Positions 12,181-26,366 of a stretch of DNA of 64,000 nucleotides are shown here, one piece after another. The position numbers were made by a program, and so were the translations under genes. The notes below the pieces were generated by a model. The model saw only the letters and a list, made by a program, of their open reading frames with translations, was not told the DNA's origin and did no database searches. Each line of letters opens with the position of its first letter. The stretch's first letter is position 1. The DNA comes from Mercurialis annua (Eukaryota > Streptophyta > Magnoliopsida > Malpighiales > Euphorbiaceae), in contig NC_065575.1 in the NCBI RefSeq assembly GCF_937616625.2, positions 25,853,001 through 25,917,000 on the forward strand, in the 5' to 3' direction.

Positions 12181-15100
12181 CACGCACACTTTACGTAATA
12201 TATAACCTAACAATGCTTAGGTAATTTGAATGACGCGTTAGAGAGACTTGTGACGCGACAGAAGCATGGTAATTGAAACGACGCTCTAAAGAGACTTAAG
12301 ACGCGACATACTAATCTAGCATCACTTTTCACGCACACTTTGCGTAATATAACCTAACCATGCTTACGTAATCGAAACGACGCGTTAAAGAGACTTGAAA
12401 CGCGACAAACTAATCTAGCGTCACTTTTCAAGCACTCTTTGCGTAATATAACCTAACCATGATTAGTTAATCGGAACAACGCATTAAAGAGACTTGATAC
12501 GCAACATACGAATCTAGCGTCATTTTTCACGCACACTTTGCGTAATATAACCTAACCATGCTAAGGAAATCGGAACGACGCGTCAAAGTGACTTATGAAT
12601 CGACATAGTACTCTACCGTCAATTTTAATGGGCTAATAATCACACATGGCCCCTTAATTTTGGGGGTACGGGCGCTAAACCCCCTGATGTTTGAAAACGG
12701 GCGCTAAACCCCCTGATCTTTGTGGCGACGCTCACAAAAGCCCTTTTGCTCCAAATATGACGAAAATACCCCTGGCGCCGTTTTTTCAGTCAATTGTCAT
12801 TCTTAAAAAAAATCTGACACTTTCATATCATCTGACACGTCAGAAATGTACCTTAAAAATTTCAAATACCCAAAATACCCCTAATTTAATTTAGAAAAAG
12901 ACAAAAAAAAAATTAACTCAATCTAATCTAATCCAATGAATTAACCCAGCAACTAACCCGACCACTACCCCTACCCGACCACCCGACCACTGCCGGAAAA
13001 TTTTCCGGTCATATTCTCCGATCCGAAGATGACCGGAAAATTTTCCGATCATCGAAAATGCTGATATGTTCCTCAGAGGAACAAATCCGACGACCTGTTC
13101 CTGTGATGAACAGATCTGCAGATCTGTTCTGATCTGTTCCTCAGGGAACAGATCCGCGCGATCTGTTCCCTGAGGAACGGATCAGATGATGACCGGAAAT
13201 TTTTCGGTCATCTTCAAATCGGAGAAGATGACCGGAAAATTTTCCGGCGGTGGTTGGGTAGTTGTGGGTAGTGGTTCGATCGGCTATTGGGTTAGAGTAG
13301 TGGGTTAGGTTAGATTTGGTTTTTTTTGTCTTTTTCTAAATTAAATTAGGGGTATTTTGGGTGTTTTGAAAGTTTAAGGTATTTTGTGACGTGGCAGCTG
13401 ACGTGGAGCCGTCAATTTTATTTTATTTTTCAATAGAAAATGTCAGTTGACAAGAAAAGACTGCGCCAGGGGTATTTTTGTCCAAAAGGGCTTTTGTGAG
13501 CGCCGCCACAAAGATCAGGGGGTTTAGCACACGTTTTAAAACATCAGGGGGTTTAACGCCCGTACCCCTAAAAGTCAGGGGCCATGGGTGATTATTAGCC
13601 ATTTTAATGCACACTTTGCATAAGATAACCTAACCATGATTAGGTAATCGGAACGACGCGTTAAAGAGACTTGTGACGCGACATAAGTATGCTAATCAAA
13701 ACAACGCGATAAAGAGACTTTAGATGCTAGACATACTAGTCTAGCGTCACTTTTCACGCACACTTTGCGTAATATAACCTAACAATGCTTAGGTAATCGG
13801 AACGACGCGATAAAGAGATTTGTGACGCGACATAGTAATCTAGCTTCACTTTTAACGCACACTTTCCATAATATAAATTAACCATGCTTAGATTATCAGA
13901 ACGACGCGTTAGAGAGACTTGTCACGCGACATAAGCATGGTAATCGAAACGACGAGTTAAAGAGACTTGAGACGCGACATACTAATATAGAGTCACTTTT
14001 CCCGCACACTTTGCGTAATATAGTCTAACCATGCTTAGGTAATCGGAACGATGTGTTAAAGAAACTTGTGACGCGACATAGTAATCTAGCGTCACTTTTA
14101 ACGCACACTTTGCGTAATATAACCTAACCATGCTTAGGTAATCGTAGCGACGCGTTAGAGAGACTTGTGATGTGACATAAGCATGGTAATCGGAACGACG
14201 GGTTAAAGACACTTGAGACGCGACATACTAATCTAGCGTCACTTTTCACGCTCACTTTGCATAATATAACCTAACCATGCTTAGGTAATCAAAATGACGC
14301 ATTAAAAAGACTTGAGACGCGACATACTAATCTATTGTAACTTTTTATGCACACTTTGCATAAAATAACCTAACCATGCTTGGGTAATCGGAACGACGCG
14401 TGAAAGAGACTTGAGACACGACATACTAATCTAGCATCACTTTTTACGCACTCTTTATGCAATTTAACCTAACCATGCTCAGGTAATCGGAACGACGCGT
14501 TTCAAAGACTTGAGAAGCGACATACTGATCTATTGCACTTTTCACGCACATTTTGCATAGTAAAAACTAACCATGCTTAGGTAATTGGAACGATGCGTTA
14601 GATATACTTGTGACGCGAAATGGTAATGAAACGACGCCTTAAAGAGACTTTAGACGGTAATTACTAATCTACCGTCACTTTTTACGCACACTTTACGCAA
14701 TATAACCTAACCATGATTATTAGGTAATCGGACCGACGCGTTAAAGAGACATGAGATGCAACTTACTAATCTAGCGTCACTTTTCACGCACACTTTGTGT
14801 AATATAACCTAACCATGCTTAGGTGTTCGGAACGACACGTTAAAGAGACTTGTGACGCGACATAAGCATAGTAATCAAAACGACGCGTAAAAGAGACTTG
14901 AAACCGACATACTAGTCCAGCTTCACTTGTTACGCACACTTTGCGTAATATAACCTAATGATGCTTAGGTAATCGGAACGACGCGTTAATGAGACTTGAG
15001 ACGCGACATACTAATCTTGCGTCACTTTTTACCAACGCTTTGCATAATATAAGCTAACCATTCTTGGATAATCGGAACGACGTGTTAAAGAGACTTGCGA

Positions 15101-15271
15101 CGCGACATAGTAATCTAGCGTCCCTTTTAAAGCACACTTTTATATAATCTAACAATGCTTAGGTAATCGGGACGACGTATTAGAGAGACTTGTGACGCGA
15201 CATAAGCATGGTATTCGAAAGAACTGGTTATAGACACTTGAGACACGACATACTAATCTAGCGTCACTTTT
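12181..15271 (+). repeat. 3.09-kb tandem segment, copy B
   Basis: Second copy, 3,091 bp. The left junction joins sequence equivalent to about 8061 directly to sequence equivalent to about 9091, skipping the 1,029 bp present in the longer unit. The arithmetic closes: the equivalent interval in the full unit (7134 to 11254) is 4,120 bp, and 4,120 minus 1,029 is 3,091. Very few differences from copy C. Confidence 0.9.
12631..13600. mobile_element. Foldback Mutator-like element, copy B
   Basis: 970-bp copy of the element at 9541, at the same position in the repeated segment and with the same ATTTTAATG flanks. It differs from copy A at a few bases, for example CCTCC to CCCCC near 12687 and one extra A in the CCGGAAAATTTTCCGG palindrome. 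Identical flanks show it was duplicated with its surroundings rather than inserted anew. Confidence 0.9.
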
Positions 15272-18200
15272 CACGCACACTTTACGTAATATATAACCTA
15301 ACAATGCTTAGGTAATTTGAATGACGCGTTAGAGAGACTTGTGACGCGACAGAAGCATGGTAATTGAAACGACGCTCTAAAGAGACTTAAGACGCGACAT
15401 ACTAATCTAGCATCACTTTTCACGCACACTTTGCGTAATATAACCTAACCATGCTTACGTAATCGAAACGACGCGTTAAAGAGACTTGAAACGCGACAAA
15501 CTAATCTAGCGTCACTTTTCAAGCACTCTTTGCGTAATATAACCTAACCATGATTAGTTAATCGGAACAACGCATTAAAGAGACTTGATACGCAACATAC
15601 GAATCTAGCGTCATTTTTCACGCACACTTTGCGTAATATAACCTAACCATGCTAAGGAAATCGGAACGACGCGTCAAAGTGACTTATGAATCGACATAGT
15701 ACTCTACCGTCAATTTTAATGGGCTAATAATCACACATGGCCCCTTAATTTTGGGGGTACGGGCGCTAAACCCCCTGATGTTTGAAAACGGGCGCTAAAC
15801 CCCCTGATCTTTGTGGCGACGCTCACAAAAGCCCTTTTGCTCCAAATATGACGAAAATACCCCTGGCGCCGTTTTTTCAGTCAATTGTCATTCTTAAAAA
15901 AAATCTGACACTTTCATATCATCTGACACGTCAGAAATGTACCTTAAAAATTTCAAATACCCAAAATACCCCTAATTTAATTTAGAAAAAGACAAAAAAA
16001 AAATTAACTCAATCTAATCTAATCCAATGAATTAACCCAGCAACTAACCCGACCACTACCCCTACCCGACCACCCGACCACTGCCGGAAAATTTTCCGGT
16101 CATATTCTCCGATCCGAAGATGACCGGAAAATTTTCCGATCATCGAAAATGCTGATATGTTCCTCAGAGGAACAAATCCGACGACCTGTTCCTGTGATGA
16201 ACAGATCTGCAGATCTGTTCTGATCTGTTCCTCAGGGAACAGATCCGCGCGATCTGTTCCCTGAGGAACGGATCAGATGATGACCGGAAATTTTTCGGTC
16301 ATCTTCAAATCGGAGAAGATGACCGGAAAATTTTCCGGCGGTGGTTGGGTAGTTGTGGGTAGTGGTTCGATCGGCTATTGGGTTAGAGTAGTGGGTTAGG
16401 TTAGATTTGTTTTTTTTTGTCTTTTTCTAAATTAAATTAGGGGTATTTTGGGTGTTTTGAAAGTTTAAGGTATTTTGTGACGTGGCAGCTGACGTGGAGC
16501 CGTCAATTTTATTTTATTTTTCAATAGAAAATGTCAGTTGACAAGAAAAGACTGCGCCAGGGGTATTTTTGTCCAAAAGGGCTTTTGTGAGCGCCGCCAC
16601 AAAGATCAGGGGGTTTAGCACACGTTTTAAAACATCAGGGGGTTTAACGCCCGTACCCCTAAAAGTCAGGGGCCATGGGTGATTATTAGCCATTTTAATG
16701 CACACTTTGCATAAGATAACCTAACCATGATTAGGTAATCGGAACGACGCGTTAAAGAGACTTGTGACGCGACATAAGTATGCTAATCAAAACAACGCGA
16801 TAAAGAGACTTTAGATGCTAGACATACTAGTCTAGCGTCACTTTTCACGCACACTTTGCGTAATATAACCTAACAATGCTTAGGTAATCGGAACGACGCG
16901 ATAAAGAGATTTGTGACGCGACATAGTAATCTAGCTTCACTTTTAACGCACACTTTCCATAATATAAATTAACCATGCTTAGATTATCAGAACGACGCGT
17001 TAGAGAGACTTGTCACGCGACATAAGCATGGTAATCGAAACGACGAGTTAAAGAGACTTGAGACGCGACATACTAATATAGAGTCACTTTTCCCGCACAC
17101 TTTGCGTAATATAGTCTAACCATGCTTAGGTAATCGGAACAATGTGTTAAAGAAACTTGTGATGCGACATAGTAATCTAGCGTCACTTTTAACGCACACT
17201 TTGCGTAATATAACCTAACCATGCTTAGGTAATCGTAGCGACGCGTTAGAGAGACTTGTGATGTGACATAAGCATGGTAATCGGAACGACGGGTTAAAGA
17301 CACTTGAGACGCGACATACTAATCTAGCGTCACTTTTCACGCTCACTTTGCATAATATAACCTAACCATGCTTAGGTAATCAAAATGACGCATTAAAAAG
17401 ACTTGAGACGCGACATACTAATCTATTGTAACTTTTTATGCACACTTTGCATAAAATAACCTAACCATGCTTGGGTAATCGGAACGACGCTTGAAAGAGA
17501 CTTGAGACACGACATACTAATCTAGCATCACTTTTTACGCACTCTTTATGCAATTTAACCTAACCATGCTCAGGTAATCGGAACGACGCGTTTCAAAGAC
17601 TTGAGAAGCGACATACTGATCTATTGCACTTTTCACGCACATTTTGCATAGTAAAAACTAACCATGCTTAGGTAATTGGAACGATGCGTTAGATATACTT
17701 GTGACGCGAAATGGTAATGAAACGACGCCTTAAAGAGACTTTAGACGGTAATTACTAATCTACCGTCACTTTTTACGCACACTTTACGCAATATAACCTA
17801 ACCATGATTATTAGGTAATCGGACCGACGTGTTAAAGAGACATGAGATGCAACTTACTAATCTAGCGTCACTTTTCACGCACACTTTGTGTAATATAACC
17901 TAACCATGCTTAGGTGTTCGGAACGACACGTTAAAGAGACTTGTGACGCGACATAAGCATAGTAATCAAAACGACGCGTAAAAGAGACTTGAAACCGACA
18001 TACTAGTCCAGCTTCACTTGTTACGCACACTTTGCGTAATATAACCTAATGATGCTTAGGTAATCGGAACGACGCGTTAATGAGACTTGAGACGCGACAT
18101 ACTAATCTTGCGTCACTTTTTACCAACGCTTTGCATAATATAAGCTAACCATTCTTGGATAATCGGAACGACGTGTTAAAGAGACTTGCGACGCGACATA

Positions 18201-18362
18201 GTAATCTAGCGTCCCTTTTAAAGCACACTTTTATATAATCTAACAATGCTTAGGTAATCGGGACGACGTATTAGAGAGACTTGTGACGCGACATAAGCAT
18301 GGTATTCGAAAGAACTGGTTATAGACACTTGAGACACGACATACTAATCTAGCGTCACTTTT
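15272..18362 (+). repeat. 3.09-kb tandem segment, copy C
   Basis: Third copy, 3,091 bp. By eye it differs from copy B at only a handful of bases, for example GGTTTTTTTTG to GTTTTTTTTTG in the transposon and ACGATGTG to ACAATGTG near 17150. After it the array continues with the TTCACGAACACTTTGCG variant, the same sequence found at 8061 and 21501, so the right end returns to the ancestral HOR order. Confidence 0.9.
15722..16691. mobile_element. Foldback Mutator-like element, copy C
   Basis: 970-bp third copy with ATTTTAATG on both sides (right copy at 16692-16700). Nearly identical to copy B. It arose by segmental amplification of the 3,091-bp unit, not by transposition. Confidence 0.9.
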
Positions 18363-19789
18363 CACGAACACTTTGCGTAATATAACCTAACCATGCTTAG
18401 GTAACTGAAACGACGCGTTAAAGAGACATGAGACGCGACATACTCTATTGTCACTTTTAACGCACACTTTGCGTAATATAACCTAACCATGCTTAGGTAA
18501 TCAGAACGACACGTTAAAAAGACTTGAGACACGACATACCAATCTAGCATCACTTTTTACGCACTCTTTGCGTAATTAACCTAACCATGCTTAAGGTAAT
18601 CGGAACGACGCGTCAAAAATACTTGAGACGCGACATACTAATCTATTTCACTTATCACGCACACTTTGCGTAGTATAAACTAACCATGCTTAGGTAATTA
18701 AAACGATGCGTTAGAGAGAATTGTGATGTGGAATAAGAATAGTAATGAAATAACGCCTTCAAGAGACTTTACACGCGACATACTAATCTAGCGTCACTTT
18801 TTACGCCAACTTTGCGCAATATAACATCCCCATGCTTCGGTGATCGGACCGACGCGTAATAGAGACATGAGATGCGACATAGTAATCTAGCGTCACTTTT
18901 CACGCACACTTTGTGTAGTATAACCTAACCATGCTTAGGTGTTCAGAACGATGCCTTAAAGAGACTTGTGACGCGACATAGGCATAGTAATTATAACGGA
19001 GCGTTAAAGAGAGTTTAAATGCGACATACTAATCTAGCGTCACCTTTACGTACACTTTGCGTAATATAACCTATGATGCTTTGGTAATCAGAACGACGCG
19101 TTAAAAAGACTTGAGACGCGACCGACTAATCTAGAGTCACATTTTACACACGCTTTGCATAATATAACCTAACCATGCTTAGATAATTGAAACGACGCGT
19201 TAAAGAGACTTGAGACGCGACAAACTAATCTAGCGTCGCTTTTCACGCACAATTTGCGTAATATAACCTAACCATGCTTAGGTAATCAGAACGACGCGTT
19301 AGAGAGACTTGTGACGCGACATAAGCATTGTAATCGAAACGACGCGTTAAAGAGACTTGAGACGCGACATACTAATCTAGCATCACTTTTCACGCACACT
19401 TTACGTAATATATAACCTAACAATGCTTAGGTAATTTGAATGACGCGTGAGAGAGACTTGTGACGCGACAGAAGCATGGTAATTGAAACGACGCTACAAA
19501 GAGGCTTAAGACGCGACATACTAATCTAGCATCACTTTTCACGCACACTTTGCGTAATATAACCTAACCATGCTTACGTAATCGAAACGACGCGTAAAAG
19601 AGACTTGAGATTAATATAACCTAACTATGATTAGTTAATCGGAACAACGCATTAAAGAGACTTGATACGCAACATACAAATCTAGCGTCATTTTTCACGC
19701 ACACTTTGCGTAATATAACCTAACCATGCTAAGGAAATCGGAACGACGCGTCAAAGTGACTTGTGAAGCGACATAGTACTCTACCGTCA

Positions 19790-19798
19790 ATTTTAATG
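19790..19798 (+). other. Empty transposon target site, unit 4
   Basis: ATTTTAATG occurs once here, inside CCGTCAATTTTAATGCACAC, exactly where the transposon sits in the other units. This is the unoccupied site and confirms the 9-bp duplication and the element's borders. Confidence 0.9.
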
Positions 19799-22700
19799 CA
19801 CACTTTGCATAAGATAACCTAACCATGATTAGGTAATCGGAACGACGCGTTAGAGAGACTTGTGACGCGACATAAGTATGCTAATCAAAACAACGCGTTA
19901 AAGAGACTTTAGATGCTACATACTAATCAAGCATCACTTTTTACGCACACTTTGCGTATATAACCTAACCATGCTTAAGTAATCGGAACGACGCGTTAAA
20001 GACTTGTGGCGCGACATACTAGTCTAGCGTAACTTTAACCTAACAATGCTTAGGTAATCGGAACGACGCGATAAAGAGACTTGTGACGCGACATAGTAAT
20101 CTAGCTTCACTTTTAACACACACTTTCCATAATATAAATTAACCATGCTTAGATTATCATAACGACGCGTTAGAGAGACTTGTCACGCGATATAAGCATG
20201 GTAATCAATATAGAGTCACTTTTCCCGCACACTTTGCGTAATATAGTCCAACCATGCTTAGTTAATCGGAACGATGTGTTAAAGAAACTTGTGACGCGAC
20301 ATAGTAATCTAGCGTCACCATTAACGCACACTTTGCGTAATATAACCTAACCATGCTTAGGTAATCGTAGCGACGCGTTAGAGAGACTTGTGACGTGACA
20401 TAAGCATGGTAATCGGAACGACGGGTTAAAGACACTTGAGACGCGACATACTAATCTAGCGTCACTTTTCACGCTCACTTTGCATAATATAACCTAACCA
20501 TGCTTAGGTAATCAAAACGACGCATTAAAAAGACTTGAGACGCGACATACTAATCTATTGTCACTTGTTATGCACACTTTGCATAAAATAACCTAACCAT
20601 GCTTGGGTAGTCGGAACGACGCGTGAAAGAGACTTGAGACACGAGATACTAATCTAGCATCACTTTTTACGCACTCTTTATGCAATTTAACCTAACCATG
20701 CTCAGGTAATCGGAACGACGCGTTTCAAAGACTTGAGAACCGACATACTGATCTATTGCACTTTTCATGCACATTTTGCATAGTAAAAACTAACCATGCA
20801 TAGGTAATTGGAACGATGCGTTAGAGATACTTGTGACGCGACATAATAATGGTAATGAAACGACGCCTTAAAGAGACTTTAGACGGTAATTACTAATCTA
20901 CCGTCACTTTTTACGCACACTTTACGCAATATAACCTAACCATGATTATTAGGTAATCGGACCGACGCGTTAAAGAGACATGAGATGCAACATACTAATC
21001 TAGCGTCACTTTTCACGCACACTTTGTGTAATATAACCTAACCATGCTTAGGTGTTCGGAACGACACATTAAAGAGACTTGTGACGCGACATAAGCATAG
21101 TAATCAAAATGACGCGTAAAAGAGACTTGAAACGCGACATACTAGTCCAGCTTCACTTGTTACGCACACTTTGTGTAATATAACCTAATGATGCTTAGGT
21201 AATCGGAACGACGCGTTAATGAGACTTGAGACGCGACATACTAATCTAGCGTCACTTTTTACGCACGCTTTGCATAATATAACCTAACCATTCTTGAGTA
21301 ATCGGAACGACGTGTTAAAGAGACTTGCGACGCGACATAGTAATCTAGCGTCACTTTTAAAGCACACTTTTATATAACCTAACCATGCTTAGGTAATCGG
21401 GACGACGCATTAGAGAGACTTGTGACGCGACATAAGCATGGTATTCGAAAGAACGGGTTATAGACACTTGAGACGCGACATACTAATCTAACGTCACTTT
21501 TCACGAACACTTTGCGTAATATAACCTAACCATGCTTAGGTAATTGAAACGACGCGTTAAAGAGACATGAGACGCGACATACTCTATTGTCACTTTTAAC
21601 GCACACTTTGCGTAATATAACCTAACCATGCTTAGGTAATCGGAACGACACGTTAAAAAGACTTGAGACACGACATACCAATCTAGCATCACTTTTTACG
21701 CACTCTTTGCGTAATTAACCTAACCATGCTTAAGGTAATCGGAACGACGCGTCAAAAATACTTGAGACGCGACATACTAATCTATTTCACTTATCACGCA
21801 CACTTTGCGTAGTATAAACTAACCATGCTTAGGTAATTAAAACGATGCGTTAGAGAGACTTGTGATGTGGAATAAGAATAGTAATGAAATAACGCCTTCA
21901 AGAGACTTTACACGCGACATACTAATCTAGCGTCACTTTTTACGCACACTTTGCGCAATATAACATCCCCATGCTTCAGTGATCGGACCGACGCGTAATA
22001 GAGACATGAGATGCGACATAGCAATCTAGCGTCACTTTTCACGCACACTTTGTGTAGTATAACCTAACCATGCTTAGGTGTTAAGAACGATGCGTTAAAG
22101 AGACTTGTGACGCGACATAAGCATAGTAATTATAACGGAGCGTTAAAGAGAGTTTAAATGCGACATACTAATCTAGCGTCACTTTTTACGCACACTTTGC
22201 GTAATATAACCTATGATGCTTAGGTAATCAGAACGACACGTTAAAAAGACTTGAGACGCGACCTACTAATCTAGAGTCACATTTTACACACGCTTTGCAT
22301 AATATAACCTAACCATGCTTAGATAATTGAAACGACGCGTTAAAGAGACTTGAGACGCGACAAACTAATCTAGCGTCACTTTTCACGCACAATTTGCGTA
22401 ATATAACCTAACCATGCTTAGGTAATCAGAACGACGCGTTTGAGAGACTTGTGACGCGACATAAGCATGGTAATCAAAACGACGCGTTAAAGAGACTTGA
22501 GACGCGACATACTAATCTAGCGTCACTTTTCACGCACACTTTACGTAATATATAACCTAACAATGCTTAGGTAATTTGAATGACGCGTTAGAGAGACTTG
22601 TGACGCGACAGAAGCATGGTAATTGAAACGACGTTTTAAAGAGACTTAAGACGCGACATACTGATCTAGCATCACTTCTCACGCACACTTTGCGTAATAT

Positions 22701-22971
22701 AACCTAACCATGCTTGCGTAATCGAAACGACGGGTTAAAGAGACTTAAGACGCGACAAACTAATCTAGCGTCCCTTTTCAAGCACTCTTTGCGTAATATA
22801 ACCTAACTATGATTAGTTAATCGGAACAACGCATTAAAGAAACTTGATATGCAACATACAAATCTAGCGTCATTTTTCACGCACACTTTGCGTAATATAA
22901 CCTAACCATGCTAAGGAAATCGGAAAGACGCGTCAAAGTAACTTGTGACGCGACATAGTACTCTACCGTCA

Positions 22972-22980
22972 ATTTTAATG
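22972..22980 (+). other. Empty transposon target site, unit 5
   Basis: A second unoccupied target with a single ATTTTAATG in the same context (CTACCGTCAATTTTAATG followed by CACACTTTGC). Confidence 0.9.
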
Positions 22981-23304
22981 CACACTTTGCATAAGATAAT
23001 CTAACCTTGATTAGGTAATCGGAACGACGCGTTAGAGAGACTTGTGACGCGACATAAGTATGTTAATCAAAACAACGCGATAAAGAGACTTTAGACGCTA
23101 CATACTAATCTAGCATCACTTTTCACGCACACTTTGCGTATATAACCTAACCATGCTTAAGTAATCGGAACGACGTGTTAAAGACTTGTGGCGCGACATA
23201 CTAGTCTAGCGTAACTTTAACCTAACAATGCTTAGGTAATCGGAACGACGCGATAAAGAGACTTGTGACGCGACATAGTAATCTAGCTTCACTTTTAACG
23301 CACA

Positions 23305-26300
23305 CTTTCCATAACATAAATTAACCATGCTTAGATTATCAGAACGACGCGTTAGAGAGACTTGTCACGCGACATAAGCATGGTAATCGAAACGACGAGT
23401 TAAAGAGACTTGCGACGGGACATACTAATTTAGAGTCACTTTTCCCGCACACTTTGCATAATATAAACTAACCATGCTTAGGTAATCGAAATGATGTGTT
23501 AAAGAAACTTGTAACGCTACATAGTAATCTAGCGTCACTTTTAACGCACACTTTCCGTAATATAACCTAACCATGCTTAGGTAATCGTAGCGACGCATTA
23601 GAGAGACTTGAGACGCGACATACTAATCTAGCGTCACTTTTCACGCACACTTTGCATAATATAACCTAACCATGCTGAGGTAATTGAAACGACGCGTTAA
23701 AAAGACTTGAGACGCGACATACTAATCTATTGTCACTTTTAATGCACACATTGCGTAAAATAACCTAACCATGCTTGGATAATCGGAACGACGCGTTAAA
23801 GAGACTTGAGACACGACATACTAATCTATTTTAAGCACTCTTTATGTAATTTAACCTAACCATGCTCAGGTAATCGGAACGACGCGTCTCAAAGACTTGG
23901 GAAGCGACATACTGATCTATTGCACTTTTCACGCACATATTGCCTAGTAAAAACTAACCATGCTTAGGTAATTGGAACGATGCGTTAGAGATACTTGTGA
24001 CGCGAAATAAGAATGGTAATGAAACGACACCTTAAAGAGACTTTAGACGGGAAATACTAATCTAGCGTCACTTTTAACGCACACTTTACGCAATATAACC
24101 TAACCATGATTAGGTAATCGGACAGACGCGTTAAAGAGACATGAGACGCGACATGCTAATCTAGCGTCACTTTTCACGCACACTTTGTGTAATATAACCT
24201 AACCATGCTTAGGTGTTCGGAACGAAACGTTAAAGAGACTTCTGACGCGACATACACATAGTAATCGAAACGACGCGTAAAAGAGACTTGAAACGCGACA
24301 TACTAGTCCACCTTCACTTTTTACGGACACTTTGCGTAATATAACCTAAAGATGCTTAGGTAATCGGAACGACGCGTTACTGAGACTTGAGACGCGACAT
24401 ACTAATCTTGCATTACTTTTTACGCACGCTTTGCGTAATATAACCTAACCATGCTTGGGTAATCGGAACGACGCGTTAAAGAGACTTGAGATGCGACATA
24501 CTAATCTAGCGTTACTTTTCACGCACCCTTTACGTAATATAACCTAACCATGCTTCGGTAATCGGAACGACGCGTTGAGAGACTTGTGACGCAACATAAG
24601 CATGGTAATCGAAACGACGCATTAATGAGACTTAAGACGCGACATACTAATTTAGCATCACTTTTCACGCACACTTTACGTATTATAACCTAACAATGCT
24701 TAGGTAATTAGACGTGTTAGAGAGATTTGTGACGCGACATAAGCATGGTAATCGAAACGACGCTTTGAAGCGACTTGAGACTTGACATACTAATCTACCG
24801 TCATTTTTCACGCACACTTTGCGAAATATAACTTAACCATGCTTAGATAATCGAAACGACGCCTTAAAGAGACTTGAGACGCGGAAAACTAATCTAGCAT
24901 CACTTTTCACGCACACTTGCGTAATGTAACCAAACCATGCTTAGGTAATCAGAACGACGCGATAAAATGACTTGTGACGCGGCATAGTACTCTGCCGTTT
25001 ATTTTAACGCACTCTTTGCGTAATATAACCTGACCATGATTAGGTAATCGGAACGACGCGTTTGAGAGACTTGTGACGCGACATATGCATGGTAATCAAA
25101 ACAACGCATAACAAAGAATTGAGACACGACATACTAATCTAGTGTCACATTTCCAACACACTTTGCGTAATATAACCTAACCATGCTTAGGTAATCGGAA
25201 CGACGCGCTAAAAAGACTTTAGATGCGACATACTAATCTATAATAACTTTTGACGCATACTTGGCATAAAATAACCTAACCATGCTTAGGTAATCGGAAC
25301 GACGCGTTAAAGGGAATTGTGACGCGATATACTAATCTAGCGTCACTTTTCGCGCACACTTTGCGTAATATAACCAAACCATACTTAGGTAATCGGAACG
25401 ACGCGCTAAACAGACTTGTGACGGGACATAGTAATCTAGCTTCACATTCAACGCACACTTTCCATAATATAAACTAACCATGCATAGGTAATCGGAACGA
25501 CGCGTTCGAGAGACTTGTGATGCGACATAAGCAAGGTAATTAAAACGACGCGTTAAAGAGACTTGAGATACGACATACTAATCTAGCGTCACTTTTCACG
25601 CACACTTTGTGTAATATGGTTTAATAATGCTTAGATAATTGGAACGACGCGTTAGAGAGACTTGTGACACGACATAAGCATGGTAATCAAAACAACACGT
25701 TAATGAGACTTAAGACGGGACATACTAATCTAGCGTCATATTTCACGCACACTTTGTATAATATAACCTAACCATACTTAGGTAATCGAAACGACGCGTT
25801 AAAGAGACTTGAGAACATACTAATCTAGCGTCACTCTTCACGCACACTTTGCGTAATAAAACAAAACCGTGCTTAGGTAATCGGAACGACGCGTTAAAGT
25901 TACTTGTGACGCGACATAGTACTCTACCGTCAATTTTAACGCACACTTTGCGTAATATAACCTAACCATGATTAGTTAATCGGAACGACGCATTAGAGAG
26001 ACTTGAGACGCGACATAAGCATGGTAATCGAAACAACGCGTAAAAGAGATTTGAGATACGACATACTAATCTAGCGTCACTTTTCACGCACACTTTGCGT
26101 AATATAACCTACCCATGCTTAAGTATTCGGAACGACGCATTGAAAAGACTTGAGAAAAGTCATACTAATCTAGCATCACTTTGTACGCACACTTTGCGTA
26201 ATATAACCTAACCATGCCTAGGTAATCGGAACGACGCGTCAAAAAGACTTGAGAGGCGACAGACTAATCTATATTCACTTATCACGCTCACTTTGCGTAA

Positions 26301-26366
26301 TATAAACTAACCTTGCTTAGGTAATTGGAACAATGCATTAGAGAGACTTGTGACGAGTCATAAGCA
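23305..26366 (+). repeat. Diverged satellite at the right end of S3
   Basis: Continues the monomer array but fits the 3.1-kb HOR less well; the next related CTTTCCATAA variant is at 25458, only about 2.15 kb away. Sequences near 24985 and 25925 resemble the transposon target region but have base changes (TTTTAACGCAC). No gene seen. Confidence 0.85.

Larger units (their letters stand above)
16953..23304 (+). repeat. 3.17-kb HOR units, mostly without the transposon
   Basis: Two successive HOR intervals between CTTTCCATAA markers (16953-20122, 3,170 bp; 20123-23304, 3,182 bp). Both contain the segment starting TTCACGAACACTTTGCG (18362 and 21501) that the tandem segment copies skip. Both also share a truncated monomer with GTAACTTTAACCTAAC (near 20028 and 23212) not seen in the transposon-bearing units. 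The first interval begins inside tandem copy C. Confidence 0.8.
6974..26366 (+). repeat. Satellite block S3, forward, with 3.1-kb HOR
   Basis: Largest satellite block, built from the 99-bp monomer and 48-bp partial unit. A marker variant with CTTTCCATAA recurs at 10771, 13862, 16953, 20123 and 23305, with spacings of 3091, 3091, 3170 and 3182 bp, and in a more diverged copy at 25458. This shows a HOR of about 3.1-3.2 kb. The first units carry a 970-bp Mutator-like element that the later ones lack. No host gene was found; open frames near 8061, 10891, 18362, 21501, 25276 and 25743 lie wholly in repeat. Confidence 0.93.
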
